DNA of 64,000 bases from Candidatus Bipolaricaulota bacterium (GTDB taxonomy: Bacteria; Bipolaricaulota; Bipolaricaulia; Bipolaricaulales; Bipolaricaulaceae), in assembly GCA_014360985.1 (NCBI GenBank), contig JACIWK010000008.1:28704-92703 (forward strand). The letters are read 5' to 3'. Position 1 is the first letter of the stretch, and every line of letters starts with the position of its first letter. The notes under the pieces are model-generated. The model had not been told where the DNA came from, did not search any database, and was given only the letters and a program-made list of their open reading frames with translations. The position numbers and the translations under genes are program-made. Positions 7,757 to 14,295 of this stretch are shown here, piece after piece.

Positions 7757-8503
7757 TCAGGGGACGAGGTGCACGAGCGGGAAGGGGCCCTCCCGCCGGT
7801 AGACCTCGACCAGCGGGAAGCGGGTGTGTCCCGCCAGCCCATGGTGGAGTGCGTTTGCTTGCTCCATCGCGCGGTGCAGAGCCAGCCCGCGGGCCGGGGC
7901 CGGATCGGCCCGGCGGTAGCCGGGGACGGCGCGCTCCAGTTCCTCCGGCTCGATGCTCCGTTCGAGGTGTTCGGCCGTGAACGCGTGTTGATACGAGATG
8001 CACGCCAGCGCCTCCAGTTTGAGCTCCCACACCGGGCCGATGTCCACAACGCAGTTGGGCTTCTCCGGCCAGAGGTGGTAGAGCGTCGGGAGGGGACACG
8101 GGGACAAGGTCGGGAGGTCGTCCTGGGCGAAGTCCCGACCTGTCAGCGCGAGCGCCTCCAGAGTGAGCATCATCCCCATCCGCCGATCGGGATCCAGGTC
8201 GTGCCAGCAGTGTTCCGGGTCCTGCATGATGGCGATCTCGGGCCGGAACTCCCGGATCGTCTTGACGAGGCGTTTCTTCTGGTCGTAGCTGAGATCGATT
8301 CCCCCGTAGGGAAAGCCGGCGAACTCCACGGTGCATCCCAGCACGCCCGCCGCCCGCTGGAGATCGGCGTGGGCCTGGGGGCGCGCGAGCAGCACCAGGG
8401 CGTGAGACCGTCCCCCCGCCCGGGCGTTTAGGGCAAGGGCCCCCGCGCAAGCGATGAGCTCCGCTCCGTAGTTGGCGATCAACAGCACGGCGTGGCCAGT
8501 CAT
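7757..8503 (-). CDS. PIG-L/LmbE-like deacetylase family protein with an altered zinc motif
   Basis: A 248-residue protein whose fold order matches PIG-L (LmbE) N-acetylglucosaminyl deacetylases: a hydrophobic first strand, GALALNARAGG, a LVLLAR strand, FRPEIAIMQDPEHCWHDLDPDRR, and a C-terminal LYHLWPEKPN strand. Where active enzymes have AHPDDE, this protein has ANYGAE, so the first His and the two Asp zinc ligands are absent. It may be a non-catalytic member or use other ligands, such as the His residues in EHCWHD. GGGGAG before the ATG at 8503 supports the start. It lies 11 bases below the exonuclease III gene. Confidence 0.7.
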   Translation of the reverse strand: MTGHAVLLIANYGAELIACAGALALNARAGGRSHALVLLARPQAHADLQRAAGVLGCTVEFAGFPYGGIDLSYDQKKRLVKTIREFRPEIAIMQDPEHCWHDLDPDRRMGMMLTLEALALTGRDFAQDDLPTLSPCPLPTLYHLWPEKPNCVVDIGPVWELKLEALACISYQHAFTAEHLERSIEPEELERAVPGYRRADPAPARGLALHRAMEQANALHHGLAGHTRFPLVEVYRREGPFPLVHLVP

Positions 8504-8514
8504 GCTCTCCCCTT

Positions 8515-9300
8515 TCACCCTTCGTCTTGGAACTCGGCGACGAGGAACGTGTGGTCGGACGGCTTCTCCGCCCGGCGCGCGTCCCGGTCGATCCACGACC
8601 GCACCGACTTCTCGGCGAGCGGGCGCGTCGCCCAGATGTGGTCCACCCGCCACCCCACGTTTCGGTCGAGCGCCCCCGGGACGCGGTAGTCCCAGAACGT
8701 GTACTGCCCCGGCTCGCCTGGGTGGTGTCGGCGGAACACGTCCACGAACCCCCACGCCCGTACTTCCTCGAGCGCTGCCCGCGCCTCCGGGTGGAAATCG
8801 ACGTGGTTCACAAGCCTCTTGGGGTCATGAACGTCGATCTCCTCGGGGGCGACGTTGAAGTCCCCGCACCAGAGGAGGGGCTCGTCGGGCGAGAAGTGGC
8901 GGGCGAAGTGGTTCCGCAGCCGCCGGAGCCACTCGAGCTTGTACGCGAACAGGGGCGACTCCACGGACTGCCCTTGGGGGACGTAGGTGTTCACGATCGG
9001 GATCCCCGCCACGGTGGCCCGGACCAGGCGCGCCTCGTCGGGTGGGCCGCCGTCGTCAAGCCCGAACCGGACGTCCGAGGGCTCCACGCGGCTGGCGAGG
9101 GCGACCCCGGCATGGGCCTTCTGCCCGCGAAAGGCGACGTGGTACCCCCTCTCCCGGAAGAACTCCGCCGGGAACTCGGGGTCCTGAACCTTCGTCTCCT
9201 GGAGGCAGAGGACGTCCGGTTCCTCCCGCGCGAGCCACCCCGCGAGGAGTGGGAGCCGGGAGCGCACCGAGTTGACGTTGAACGTGGCGACCTTGAACAT
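8515..9300 (-). CDS. xthA: Exodeoxyribonuclease III (AP endonuclease family)
   Basis: A 261-residue endonuclease/exonuclease/phosphatase-fold enzyme of base-excision repair, cleaving next to abasic sites. Motifs: ATFNVNSVRSRLP, the catalytic Glu in LCLQETKVQD, the GDFNVAPEEIDVHDP signature, RVDHIWAT, and a closing PSDHTFLVAEF. All known catalytic residues are present and the length is standard. It starts the minus-strand run that continues through the PIG-L-like gene and ddl. Confidence 0.95.
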   Translation of the reverse strand: MFKVATFNVNSVRSRLPLLAGWLAREEPDVLCLQETKVQDPEFPAEFFRERGYHVAFRGQKAHAGVALASRVEPSDVRFGLDDGGPPDEARLVRATVAGIPIVNTYVPQGQSVESPLFAYKLEWLRRLRNHFARHFSPDEPLLWCGDFNVAPEEIDVHDPKRLVNHVDFHPEARAALEEVRAWGFVDVFRRHHPGEPGQYTFWDYRVPGALDRNVGWRVDHIWATRPLAEKSVRSWIDRDARRAEKPSDHTFLVAEFQDEG

Positions 9301-9379
9301 ATGCCCTATCCTACCTCACGGCGCGGCCTCGGACCGCCGAGCTCGGGAAGGGTGCGGGGGTTCTGGAGACTGGTTTACC

Positions 9380-9600
9380 CCACGGGCGATCCCTTCCTTC
9401 AAGATCTCGGCGTTGAAGTTGGAACAGCCCGACCCGGCTCTTCGGACGCTCCACCCTCAGGCCGCGCTGCGCTAGCTCAAAGGAAAAGTCGCTCTCCTAA
9501 GCGGATTCGAGAAGAGGGGGTCCAAGCGCCCGGTTGGCTTCAATCGCAGCCCTGGTGATCGCCTTCGTGATCCGGTCAAGGTCTTCCCCTCGCCCTTCTC
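9380..9600 (-). pseudogene. Decayed GxxExxR-family (PD-(D/E)xK superfamily 3) gene fragment
   Basis: On the minus strand from about 9598 the frame reads DLDRITKAITRAAIEANRAL, then GPPLLESA, a TAG stop at 9497-9499, then ESDFSFELAQRGLRVERPK. This matches the GxxExxR family pattern (AAIE..R.LGP.LLESAYE....EL..RGL..ER). The conserved Tyr codon of SAYE is now the stop. Similarity fades after VERPK. Only about 60-75 codons of an expected 125 or so remain and no start codon is left. The remnant begins directly after the end of the nitrilase-family gene. Members of this family are predicted nucleases of unknown role. Confidence 0.6.
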
Positions 9601-9622
9601 TGCGTCCTCAGCGCTTGCGCGG

Positions 9623-10435
9623 TCAGAGCTTCTCGTCGGTGACCAGGCTTCGGTAGAACTCCGGGCGACGGTCGGCAAACACGTCGTTGAGCCGGGTGAG
9701 GTGCTTGTCCCGCGCCTGGGTGGGATCGATCGCGACGGCCCGCACCTCCTCGGCGTCCTGCGGCCCCTGGGCCAGGACGTCGCCGTTCGGGGCCACGATC
9801 TGGGAGAGGCCGGTGAACCGGAGCGTCTCCCCCGTGCGCGCCTCGACCCCGATCCGGTTCGCGGTCACGGTGAACACGCGGTTCTCGATCGCCCGCACCC
9901 GCATCGTGAGCTGGGCCAGGCCCGGGATGACGAGGTTCGCGGGGTGGGCGATCACCTCCGCCCCCTGGAGGGCGAGAGACCGCGCCGCCTCGGGGAAGAA
10001 GTGGTCGTAGCACACGAGGAGCCCGACCTTGGCCGGGCCGATGTCCGCCACGGGGAACGGGAGGTCGCCCGGGGCGAACAGGTGCTTCTCCTCGTAGAAC
10101 AGGTGGACCTTGCGGTAGCGGGCAACGAGGCCGGACGGCCCGACAAGAACGGCCGAGTTGTAGACGCGGTTGTCCGCCCGTTCGGCGAGCCCAGCGACGA
10201 TGTGACAGTTTGATTCGCGGGCGAGGTCGATGAGACGGGCCGTCGTGGGCCCGTCCGGTACGGGTTCGGCGAGGAGCTCCAGCTCGCGCGCGGACGCGAA
10301 CTGGTAGCCCGTGGCGAACAGTTCGGGCAGCACCCACAGGTCCGCCCGCGCGGGGGCGAGGAGCTCCGCCACCCGATCCAGGTTCCGCTCCACCTCCCCG
10401 AACTCCGGCGCAAACTGCACGTACCCCACACGCAT
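9623..10435 (-). CDS. Carbon-nitrogen hydrolase (nitrilase/amidase superfamily)
   Basis: A 270-residue enzyme with the complete Glu-Lys-Cys triad of the superfamily: Glu in WVLPELFATGY, Lys in ARYRKVHLF, and Cys in LLVCYDHFFPEAAR. Members hydrolyse amides or nitriles of small molecules; the substrate here is not readable. The length is usual, with no signal peptide. It is flanked on both sides by broken genes and appears to be intact cargo in a degraded region. Confidence 0.9.
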   Translation of the reverse strand: MRVGYVQFAPEFGEVERNLDRVAELLAPARADLWVLPELFATGYQFASARELELLAEPVPDGPTTARLIDLARESNCHIVAGLAERADNRVYNSAVLVGPSGLVARYRKVHLFYEEKHLFAPGDLPFPVADIGPAKVGLLVCYDHFFPEAARSLALQGAEVIAHPANLVIPGLAQLTMRVRAIENRVFTVTANRIGVEARTGETLRFTGLSQIVAPNGDVLAQGPQDAEEVRAVAIDPTQARDKHLTRLNDVFADRRPEFYRSLVTDEKL

Positions 10436-10509
10436 GGGGCCAACTCTACACGTGTCCGGCTCCAGATCAACGTGAGCCGTCGCATATCCTGGCTCGCCTG
10501 CTTCCCAGC

Positions 10510-10824
10510 TCCTCGGTCACCTGCTGGCACATGGCCGGATGAATGGCACCAGCCTCGCGTCATCTTCGGGAGCATCGCCAAGGGAACTGCTGAGGAGAAG
10601 AGCGATGTGGACGTTCTCATCATGGGTGACACGCCATTCCCCGACCTCGCCGCTGCGCTCATGGCCGCCAAACAGCGCCTGGGGCGAGGGGGGGGTCCGA
10701 CCCTCTCTCGAAGGACGAGTTCAGAGAACGACTGACCGGGAGACATCGCTTCCTGACGCGCGTCCTCTCCGAGCGCAAGGCCATGCTCGTGGGATCCCGT
10801 GACGAGGCTGGAAGAATGGGTTGA
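10510..10824 (+). pseudogene. Broken nucleotidyltransferase (MNT family), N-terminally decayed and frameshifted
   Basis: The frame covering 10551-10690 reads VIFGSIAKGTAEEKSDVDVL, then IMGDTPFPDLAAALMAAK: the minimal-nucleotidyltransferase signature GS-x10-DVD and its following helix. At an eight-G run near 10688-10695 the family sequence jumps frame and continues as SKDEFRERLTGRHRFLTRVL, ending at 10822-10824. The winged-helix N-terminal region expected upstream is not recognisable and no convincing start exists. The stop overlaps the start of the HEPN remnant at 10799, the same arrangement as in the two intact pairs of this window. Confidence 0.7.
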
Positions 10825-10975
10825 GCTCCACCGTAGGGATCGGGTGGCCGGGATGCTGGACAAGAGGACGATCGCCGAGCTGCACGAAGTTGCGGATCGG
10901 GCACTACGGGATGCCAACTCGGTCATCTCCTCACAAGGAAAGCTCATGCACGCGCACAACGCATGCGTCATTGCA
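10799..10975 (+). pseudogene. HEPN-domain gene truncated by a mobile-element end
   Basis: A GTG at 10799 begins MTRLEEWVELHRRDRV, followed by TIAELHEVADRALRDANS and HAHNACVIA. This matches the start of HEPN proteins that accompany MNT nucleotidyltransferases. After about 56 residues the family sequence stops exactly where the IS end sequence begins (10970). I could not find the missing half after the distal IS end at 12162. The 26-base overlap with the preceding nucleotidyltransferase remnant confirms that they formed a pair. Confidence 0.65.
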
Positions 10976-10987
10976 AGACCTGATCCC
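10970..10987 (+). repeat. IS-end-like sequence, copy 1
   Basis: The 18 bases attgcaagacctgatccc differ by one base from the shared part of copy 2 at 11055-11072. They sit where the HEPN coding similarity stops. Confidence 0.65.
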
Positions 10988-11054
10988 CTAGGCCCCACGG
11001 TCAGCCGCCGCCCACGGAAGTTCGGACGGGCTCAACGTCCCAATCCGGCTGTGT

Positions 11055-11072
11055 GATTGCAAGACCTGACCC
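11055..11072 (+). repeat. IS-end-like sequence, copy 2
   Basis: The 18 bases gattgcaagacctgaccc lie immediately upstream of the transposase fragment, in direct orientation to copy 1 and 85 bases from it. The exact reverse complement is found at 12145-12162. Confidence 0.7.
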
Positions 11073-11382
11073 CGGCGCTCGGGTGACGCTCACAGACCAT
11101 GCGGAGGCGCGCCGGGCGCTGTTCGCGTACATCGAAGGCTGGTACAACCCGCATCGCCGGCACTCCGCGTTGGGGTACGAGTCGCCCGTTGGGTACGAAC
11201 GGAGGTACGGGGAGAGGAGATCCTGGGAACGGACGAAGCAGGGAGAAGCGGAACACGTTGCCGTGGGCGCCGGAACGGGAACAAACTGTGACAGGGACAA
11301 GTCGTGAACAACCTTCACCGTTTCCATGCCTCGATCAGGGTGCCGCGGGGTACACTGTCCACCAAACCGGGGCAACTCCAAT
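11073..11382 (+). mobile_element. 3-prime fragment of an IS3-family element (transposase C-terminus and right end)
   Basis: The frame ending at 11307 includes EARRALFAYIEGWYNPHRRH followed by SALGYESPVGYERRY. This is the C-terminal end of an IS3-family (IS150-like) integrase-type transposase with the usual WYN-x-RRHSxLGY signature. The catalytic DDE core is missing, so it cannot act by itself. At 11345-11382 a sequence containing tgtccaccaaaccggggcaa resembles the right end commonly found after such transposases. The remnant is bounded on the left by the 18-base end at 11055. Confidence 0.75.
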
Positions 11383-11515
11383 CCATGCAGCGGTCAGCCC
11401 GGCTGATCGGTTGTTGGGGTGGTAGCAGCAGGGGGGGAAGGCCCACAACCCTTGATAGTCGCCGCTGCGCCGGTGGGTGCTCGAGTGGGCAGGCAGGGAC
11501 GCGTGGTAGTGTTCT

Positions 11516-11899
11516 CTATCCTGAACGAAAAGAGCGCAACAGGAACCCTAGAATCCAGAGGACGCGTAGCAGTCCGATGATCGAAAGCACTAGGCCCGCT
11601 ATGGCTATGCCGCGGTTGGGGCGACCCGGTTTCATGGCGCTGTTCGCAAGGATGATCCCGAAGATGCTCGTAAACAGACTCCATTCAAGGTTGGCTACAA
11701 CACTGACGATCCCACAGATGAGGGATGCGCCCCCCTCAAGAGGTTCTGTCTGCTTGTTCAGTCTCTCTCGCCAGTTGGTCCGTGGTTCATCGCCACCCTC
11801 TGCCTCCTTCGGCAAAGGCTTGCGAAGGAGATAGAGAACCGCCGCCAACCAAGCGATTCCGACAATGGCTATCAGGACAAGTATGATGGTGTCCGTCAC
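11516..11899 (-). CDS. Small membrane protein, DUF4190-like
   Basis: About 127 residues starting at a GTG (11899) that has GGGAGAG upstream; an in-frame ATG at 11944 is possible but lacks a site. It has one N-terminal membrane segment (TIILVLIAIVGIAWLAAVLY), a charged middle, then a hydrophobic pair typical of DUF4190-like proteins (GGASLICGIVSV, FTSIFGIILANSAMK, GIAIAGLVLSIIGLLRVLW). The function is unknown. Its base composition is visibly less GC-rich than its neighbours. It lies between IS remnants, so it may be transferred cargo. Confidence 0.6.
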   Translation of the reverse strand: MTDTIILVLIAIVGIAWLAAVLYLLRKPLPKEAEGGDEPRTNWRERLNKQTEPLEGGASLICGIVSVVANLEWSLFTSIFGIILANSAMKPGRPNRGIAIAGLVLSIIGLLRVLWILGFLLRSFRSG

Positions 11900-11997
11900 A
11901 CCTGGCTCTCCCCGCACTTCTTTCTCTCCAGCCTGCACGCTCATTATAGCGGTCTAGCTGGCAACTGTTAAGAGGCATTCGTCAACATTTAGTGTCT

Positions 11998-12040
11998 ACA
12001 ACTTTCCGGCCTTTTGGCAGGTTCCTCAGGCCAAAGTTGT
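11998..12040. repeat. Imperfect inverted repeat
   Basis: acaactttccggcc (11998-12011) pairs with ggccaaagttgt (12029-12040) apart from a two-base bulge, with a 17-base loop. It lies upstream of the small membrane-protein gene inside the IS-bounded segment. Its role is unknown. Confidence 0.45.
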
Positions 12041-12108
12041 GAAGGGGTCTAGTATCTTTGGGTTATGGGGGCCGGCGTGTCCCTTCAACTGTCGAACCCT
12101 AGTAACCC

Positions 12109-12142
12109 GTGTGGGTTGGAGCGTGTGGGTTAGTGTGGGTTA
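12109..12142. repeat. Three short direct repeats of GTGTGGGTTR
   Basis: Copies at 12109-12118, 12123-12132 and 12133-12142 sit just inside the inverted IS end at 12145. They could be subterminal transposase-binding repeats, but this is only suggested by position. Confidence 0.5.
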
Positions 12143-12144
12143 GA

Positions 12145-12162
12145 GGGTCAGGTCTTGCAATC
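12145..12162 (-). repeat. IS-end-like sequence, copy 3 (inverted)
   Basis: gggtcaggtcttgcaatc is the exact reverse complement of the copy at 11055-11072. Copies 2 and 3 enclose 1.1 kb and copies 1 and 3 enclose 1.2 kb, as a composite or decayed transposable unit would. No clear target-site duplication flanks them. Confidence 0.7.
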
Positions 12163-12184
12163 AAACAGGGTGACTGCTGTCCCT

Positions 12185-12346
12185 GTGGCTAGAGCACTCA
12201 GGATCCAGTAGGCGGTGTATCACATCGCCTCCCGAGGAAACGCCCACCAAGACGTTTTCCTGGACGGTGAGGATCGTGAGACCTTCCTGGAGGGGCTCTC
12301 CCACCCAGTGTACGAACGTACGGGCATCGTTGCGTACCGAGGCTGA
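12185..12346 (+). pseudogene. REP-associated tyrosine transposase (RAYT, Y1_Tnp) N-terminal fragment
   Basis: From a GTG at 12185 the frame reads VARALRIQ, a TAG at 12209, then AVYHIASRGNAHQDVFLDGE and DRETFLEGLSHPVYE, ending at 12344-12346. This is the N-terminus of the Y1 transposase family (MARPLRIE...VYHVTSRGN). The HuH motif and the catalytic Tyr, which lie further on, are absent. About 55 of some 250 codons remain and one codon is a stop. It shows past RAYT activity next to a REP-like sequence at 12556. Confidence 0.7.
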
Positions 12347-12824
12347 CGCCGCTCTCGCCGCTGCCCACCGGCTGTGCGCTCGATTCACGGCGTGGCCTCC
12401 TGAGGGGTACCCCGATCTACGGGACCGTGAGCACGGCCCTCGTCGGGGGTTGACACGCGTTCGACCGGACCGCGGACTGCCCGTTGAGCCCTCGGACCTG
12501 CGCAGGGAACCTGGTCCTGGGCCATGGCGGAGTCTTCGCCCGCTCGCCACACCTACTCCCCCCATTGGGAGGGCGGGAAGGGAGGGGGGCGGCAGAGCTC
12601 TGATCCCCACACGCACCCGCGCCCACCGTTCTGCCGGCAACCAACGGGCCGTCCAGCCAGACTTCTGTTGGGCATGAATCCCGACGCGACGACCCTCGCT
12701 GCAACCCCCACGCGAAATCGCCAGCGGACCTAGGAGGACGGCGTTCTCTCCTCGGAACCCGGGACGCAGCGGCCGACCTGCCCCCCGCCCCCCACCGGTT
12801 GGGCTACGGGATACCATTGGCCCC
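12347..12824. other. Non-coding stretch with a REP-like element
   Basis: No gene is supported in these 478 bases; the open frames on either strand have no recognisable protein features. At 12556-12585 there is a GC-rich imperfect palindrome (ctccccccattgggagggcg) similar to one at 25044-25074. The remainder may be further decay of the RAYT element. Confidence 0.5.
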
Positions 12825-13619
12825 ATGGCGGTGAAGTTGAGTCGGGAGAGGTTCGAGGAGCTGGTGCGGGCGGCCCTGGCCGAGCTGCCCGCGGAGTTCC
12901 GCCGGTACCTAAACGGTCTTGAGGTCCGCGTCGAGGACTACCCGGACGACGAGCTGATGGCGGAGTGGGGCCTCGTCCCTCCCGACTACCCGTTCGGGAT
13001 GTACGAGGGACCGGCGCTCCCAGACGTGGACACGCCGAGCGACTTCCCGGGGACGATCGTGCTCTACAGGCGCCCGCTCGAGGAGTGGTGCCGGACCGAG
13101 GACGAGCTCCGGGACCAGGTCCGGCGCACGGTGTACCACGAGCTCGGCCACCGGTTCGGGTACTCCGACGAGGGGATGCTCGACGAGCTGCGCGGGGGGG
13201 CAGGCATACCTTGGCCAGCGAAGGCGCGTCAGGCGGAGGTGGAGCGCCACCTCCGCCAGGCGGAGCACGACCTGGCGGCCGCGGAGGTCCTGCTCGCCGC
13301 GGGACGCTTCGATTGGGCGCTCGACGCGGCTCTCGCCGCCGCGGACCGCGCCCTGCGGGCGCTCCTCCTCGCCTGGGGCAACGACCCGGAGGCGATCGGC
13401 CACGATGGGATCCCGGAGCTCCTCGCCCGCGCCGTCCGCCGCGACCCCGCGTTCCGTCGGTTCAAGCCGCTTCTTCGTCTTGACGCGGTGTCGCTGGACA
13501 TGGGAGAGGCGGGGGCTTCGCCTCCACGCGAGCGGGTGCGCCCCGCCGCGGCCCGGGACGCCGTGGCCCACGCCCAGGACCTCATTGCCGAGGCACACGC
13601 GGTGCGGGAGGCCCGATGA
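12825..13619 (+). CDS. Zincin-type metallopeptidase domain fused to a HEPN domain
   Basis: A 264-residue two-domain protein. Residues about 5-125 resemble the bacterial metallopeptidase family with minimal zincin fold (PF06262-type), with HELGH at 105-109 and the following [10 protein letters not shown], where an acidic residue can complete the zinc site. Residues about 136-264 form a HEPN helical bundle ([40 protein letters not shown], and a closing helix with [10 protein letters not shown]). HEPN domains are often RNases or nucleotide binders in conflict systems; the Rx4-6H motif is not obvious here. Its stop overlaps the ATG of a macrodomain gene by 4 bases, implying joint function. Confidence 0.75.
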   Translation: MAVKLSRERFEELVRAALAELPAEFRRYLNGLEVRVEDYPDDELMAEWGLVPPDYPFGMYEGPALPDVDTPSDFPGTIVLYRRPLEEWCRTEDELRDQVRRTVYHELGHRFGYSDEGMLDELRGGAGIPWPAKARQAEVERHLRQAEHDLAAAEVLLAAGRFDWALDAALAAADRALRALLLAWGNDPEAIGHDGIPELLARAVRRDPAFRRFKPLLRLDAVSLDMGEAGASPPRERVRPAAARDAVAHAQDLIAEAHAVREAR

Positions 13620-14194
13620 GCGAGCGGTTCGAGACCGAGGTGGCAGGCACGCGGCTCGTCCTCGTGCGCGGGGACATCACGACTCAGGACGTGGACGCGG
13701 TCGTGAACGCAGCCAACCCCCAGCTCACCCCCGGGGGCGGGGTATCGGGGGCGATCCACCGCGCGGGAGGCCCGGAGCTCACCCGTGCCGCGGCCGCGGT
13801 CCGGCGGGAGCGGGGACCCCTCTCCCCGGGCGAGGCGGTGATCACCCCGGCCGGGAACCTCCGGGCAAGGCGGGTGGTCCACACCGTGGGCCCGATCTGG
13901 CGCGGCGGCCGGCACGGGGAGGCGGAGCTCCTCGCCCGCGCCTACCGATCCTGTCTCGCCTTGGCCGTGGAGCACGGTTTGCGCTCGATCGCGTTCCCGA
14001 GCATCTCGACCGGGGTCTACGGCTACCCGGTCGAGGAAGCGGCGCCGGTCGCGCTCGGTGCGGTACGATGGTTCCTCCGCGAGCATCCGGGCGCCCTGGA
14101 CGAGGTCCGGTTCGTCCTCTTCTCGGACGGCGACCTCGCGACCTACCGGCGGGCATGGGAAGGACTTCCCGAACCGGCTGTCCCTGAACGCTGA
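13616..14194 (+). CDS. Macrodomain protein (ADP-ribose or O-acetyl-ADP-ribose hydrolase type)
   Basis: A 192-residue single macrodomain of the YmdB/MacroD branch: [20 protein letters not shown], the [13 protein letters not shown] loop, VVHTVGPIW and the diphosphate-binding loop [14 protein letters not shown]. Family members remove ADP-ribose from proteins or nucleic acids, or deacetylate O-acetyl-ADP-ribose. The start overlaps the zincin-HEPN stop by 4 bases (ATGA), which indicates translational coupling. In that setting it may reverse a modification linked to the HEPN partner; that is an inference. Confidence 0.92.
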   Translation: MSERFETEVAGTRLVLVRGDITTQDVDAVVNAANPQLTPGGGVSGAIHRAGGPELTRAAAAVRRERGPLSPGEAVITPAGNLRARRVVHTVGPIWRGGRHGEAELLARAYRSCLALAVEHGLRSIAFPSISTGVYGYPVEEAAPVALGAVRWFLREHPGALDEVRFVLFSDGDLATYRRAWEGLPEPAVPER

Positions 14195-14295
14195 CCGGTC
14201 CTTCGGCAGCGCACGCGGCGGGGACACCCCCAGCCGACCCGGTCACGGACACCGGTCCACGGTCCCTGGAGCCCTGGCGGTACAATCGCCGTCCC

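Noticed and set aside
9472..9678. Minus-strand frame overlapping the nitrilase-family 3-prime end
   Set aside because: It is out of frame with the GxxExxR similarity, which runs in another frame; only that frame shows family residues.
11345..11382. IS right end as a complete insertion sequence with the end at 11055
   Set aside because: The segment is only about 330 bases and lacks the transposase core, so it is a fragment rather than an intact IS.
12161..12826. 221-codon minus-strand frame in the degraded region
   Set aside because: It has no ribosome site and no protein-like pattern, and it is antisense to the RAYT relic.
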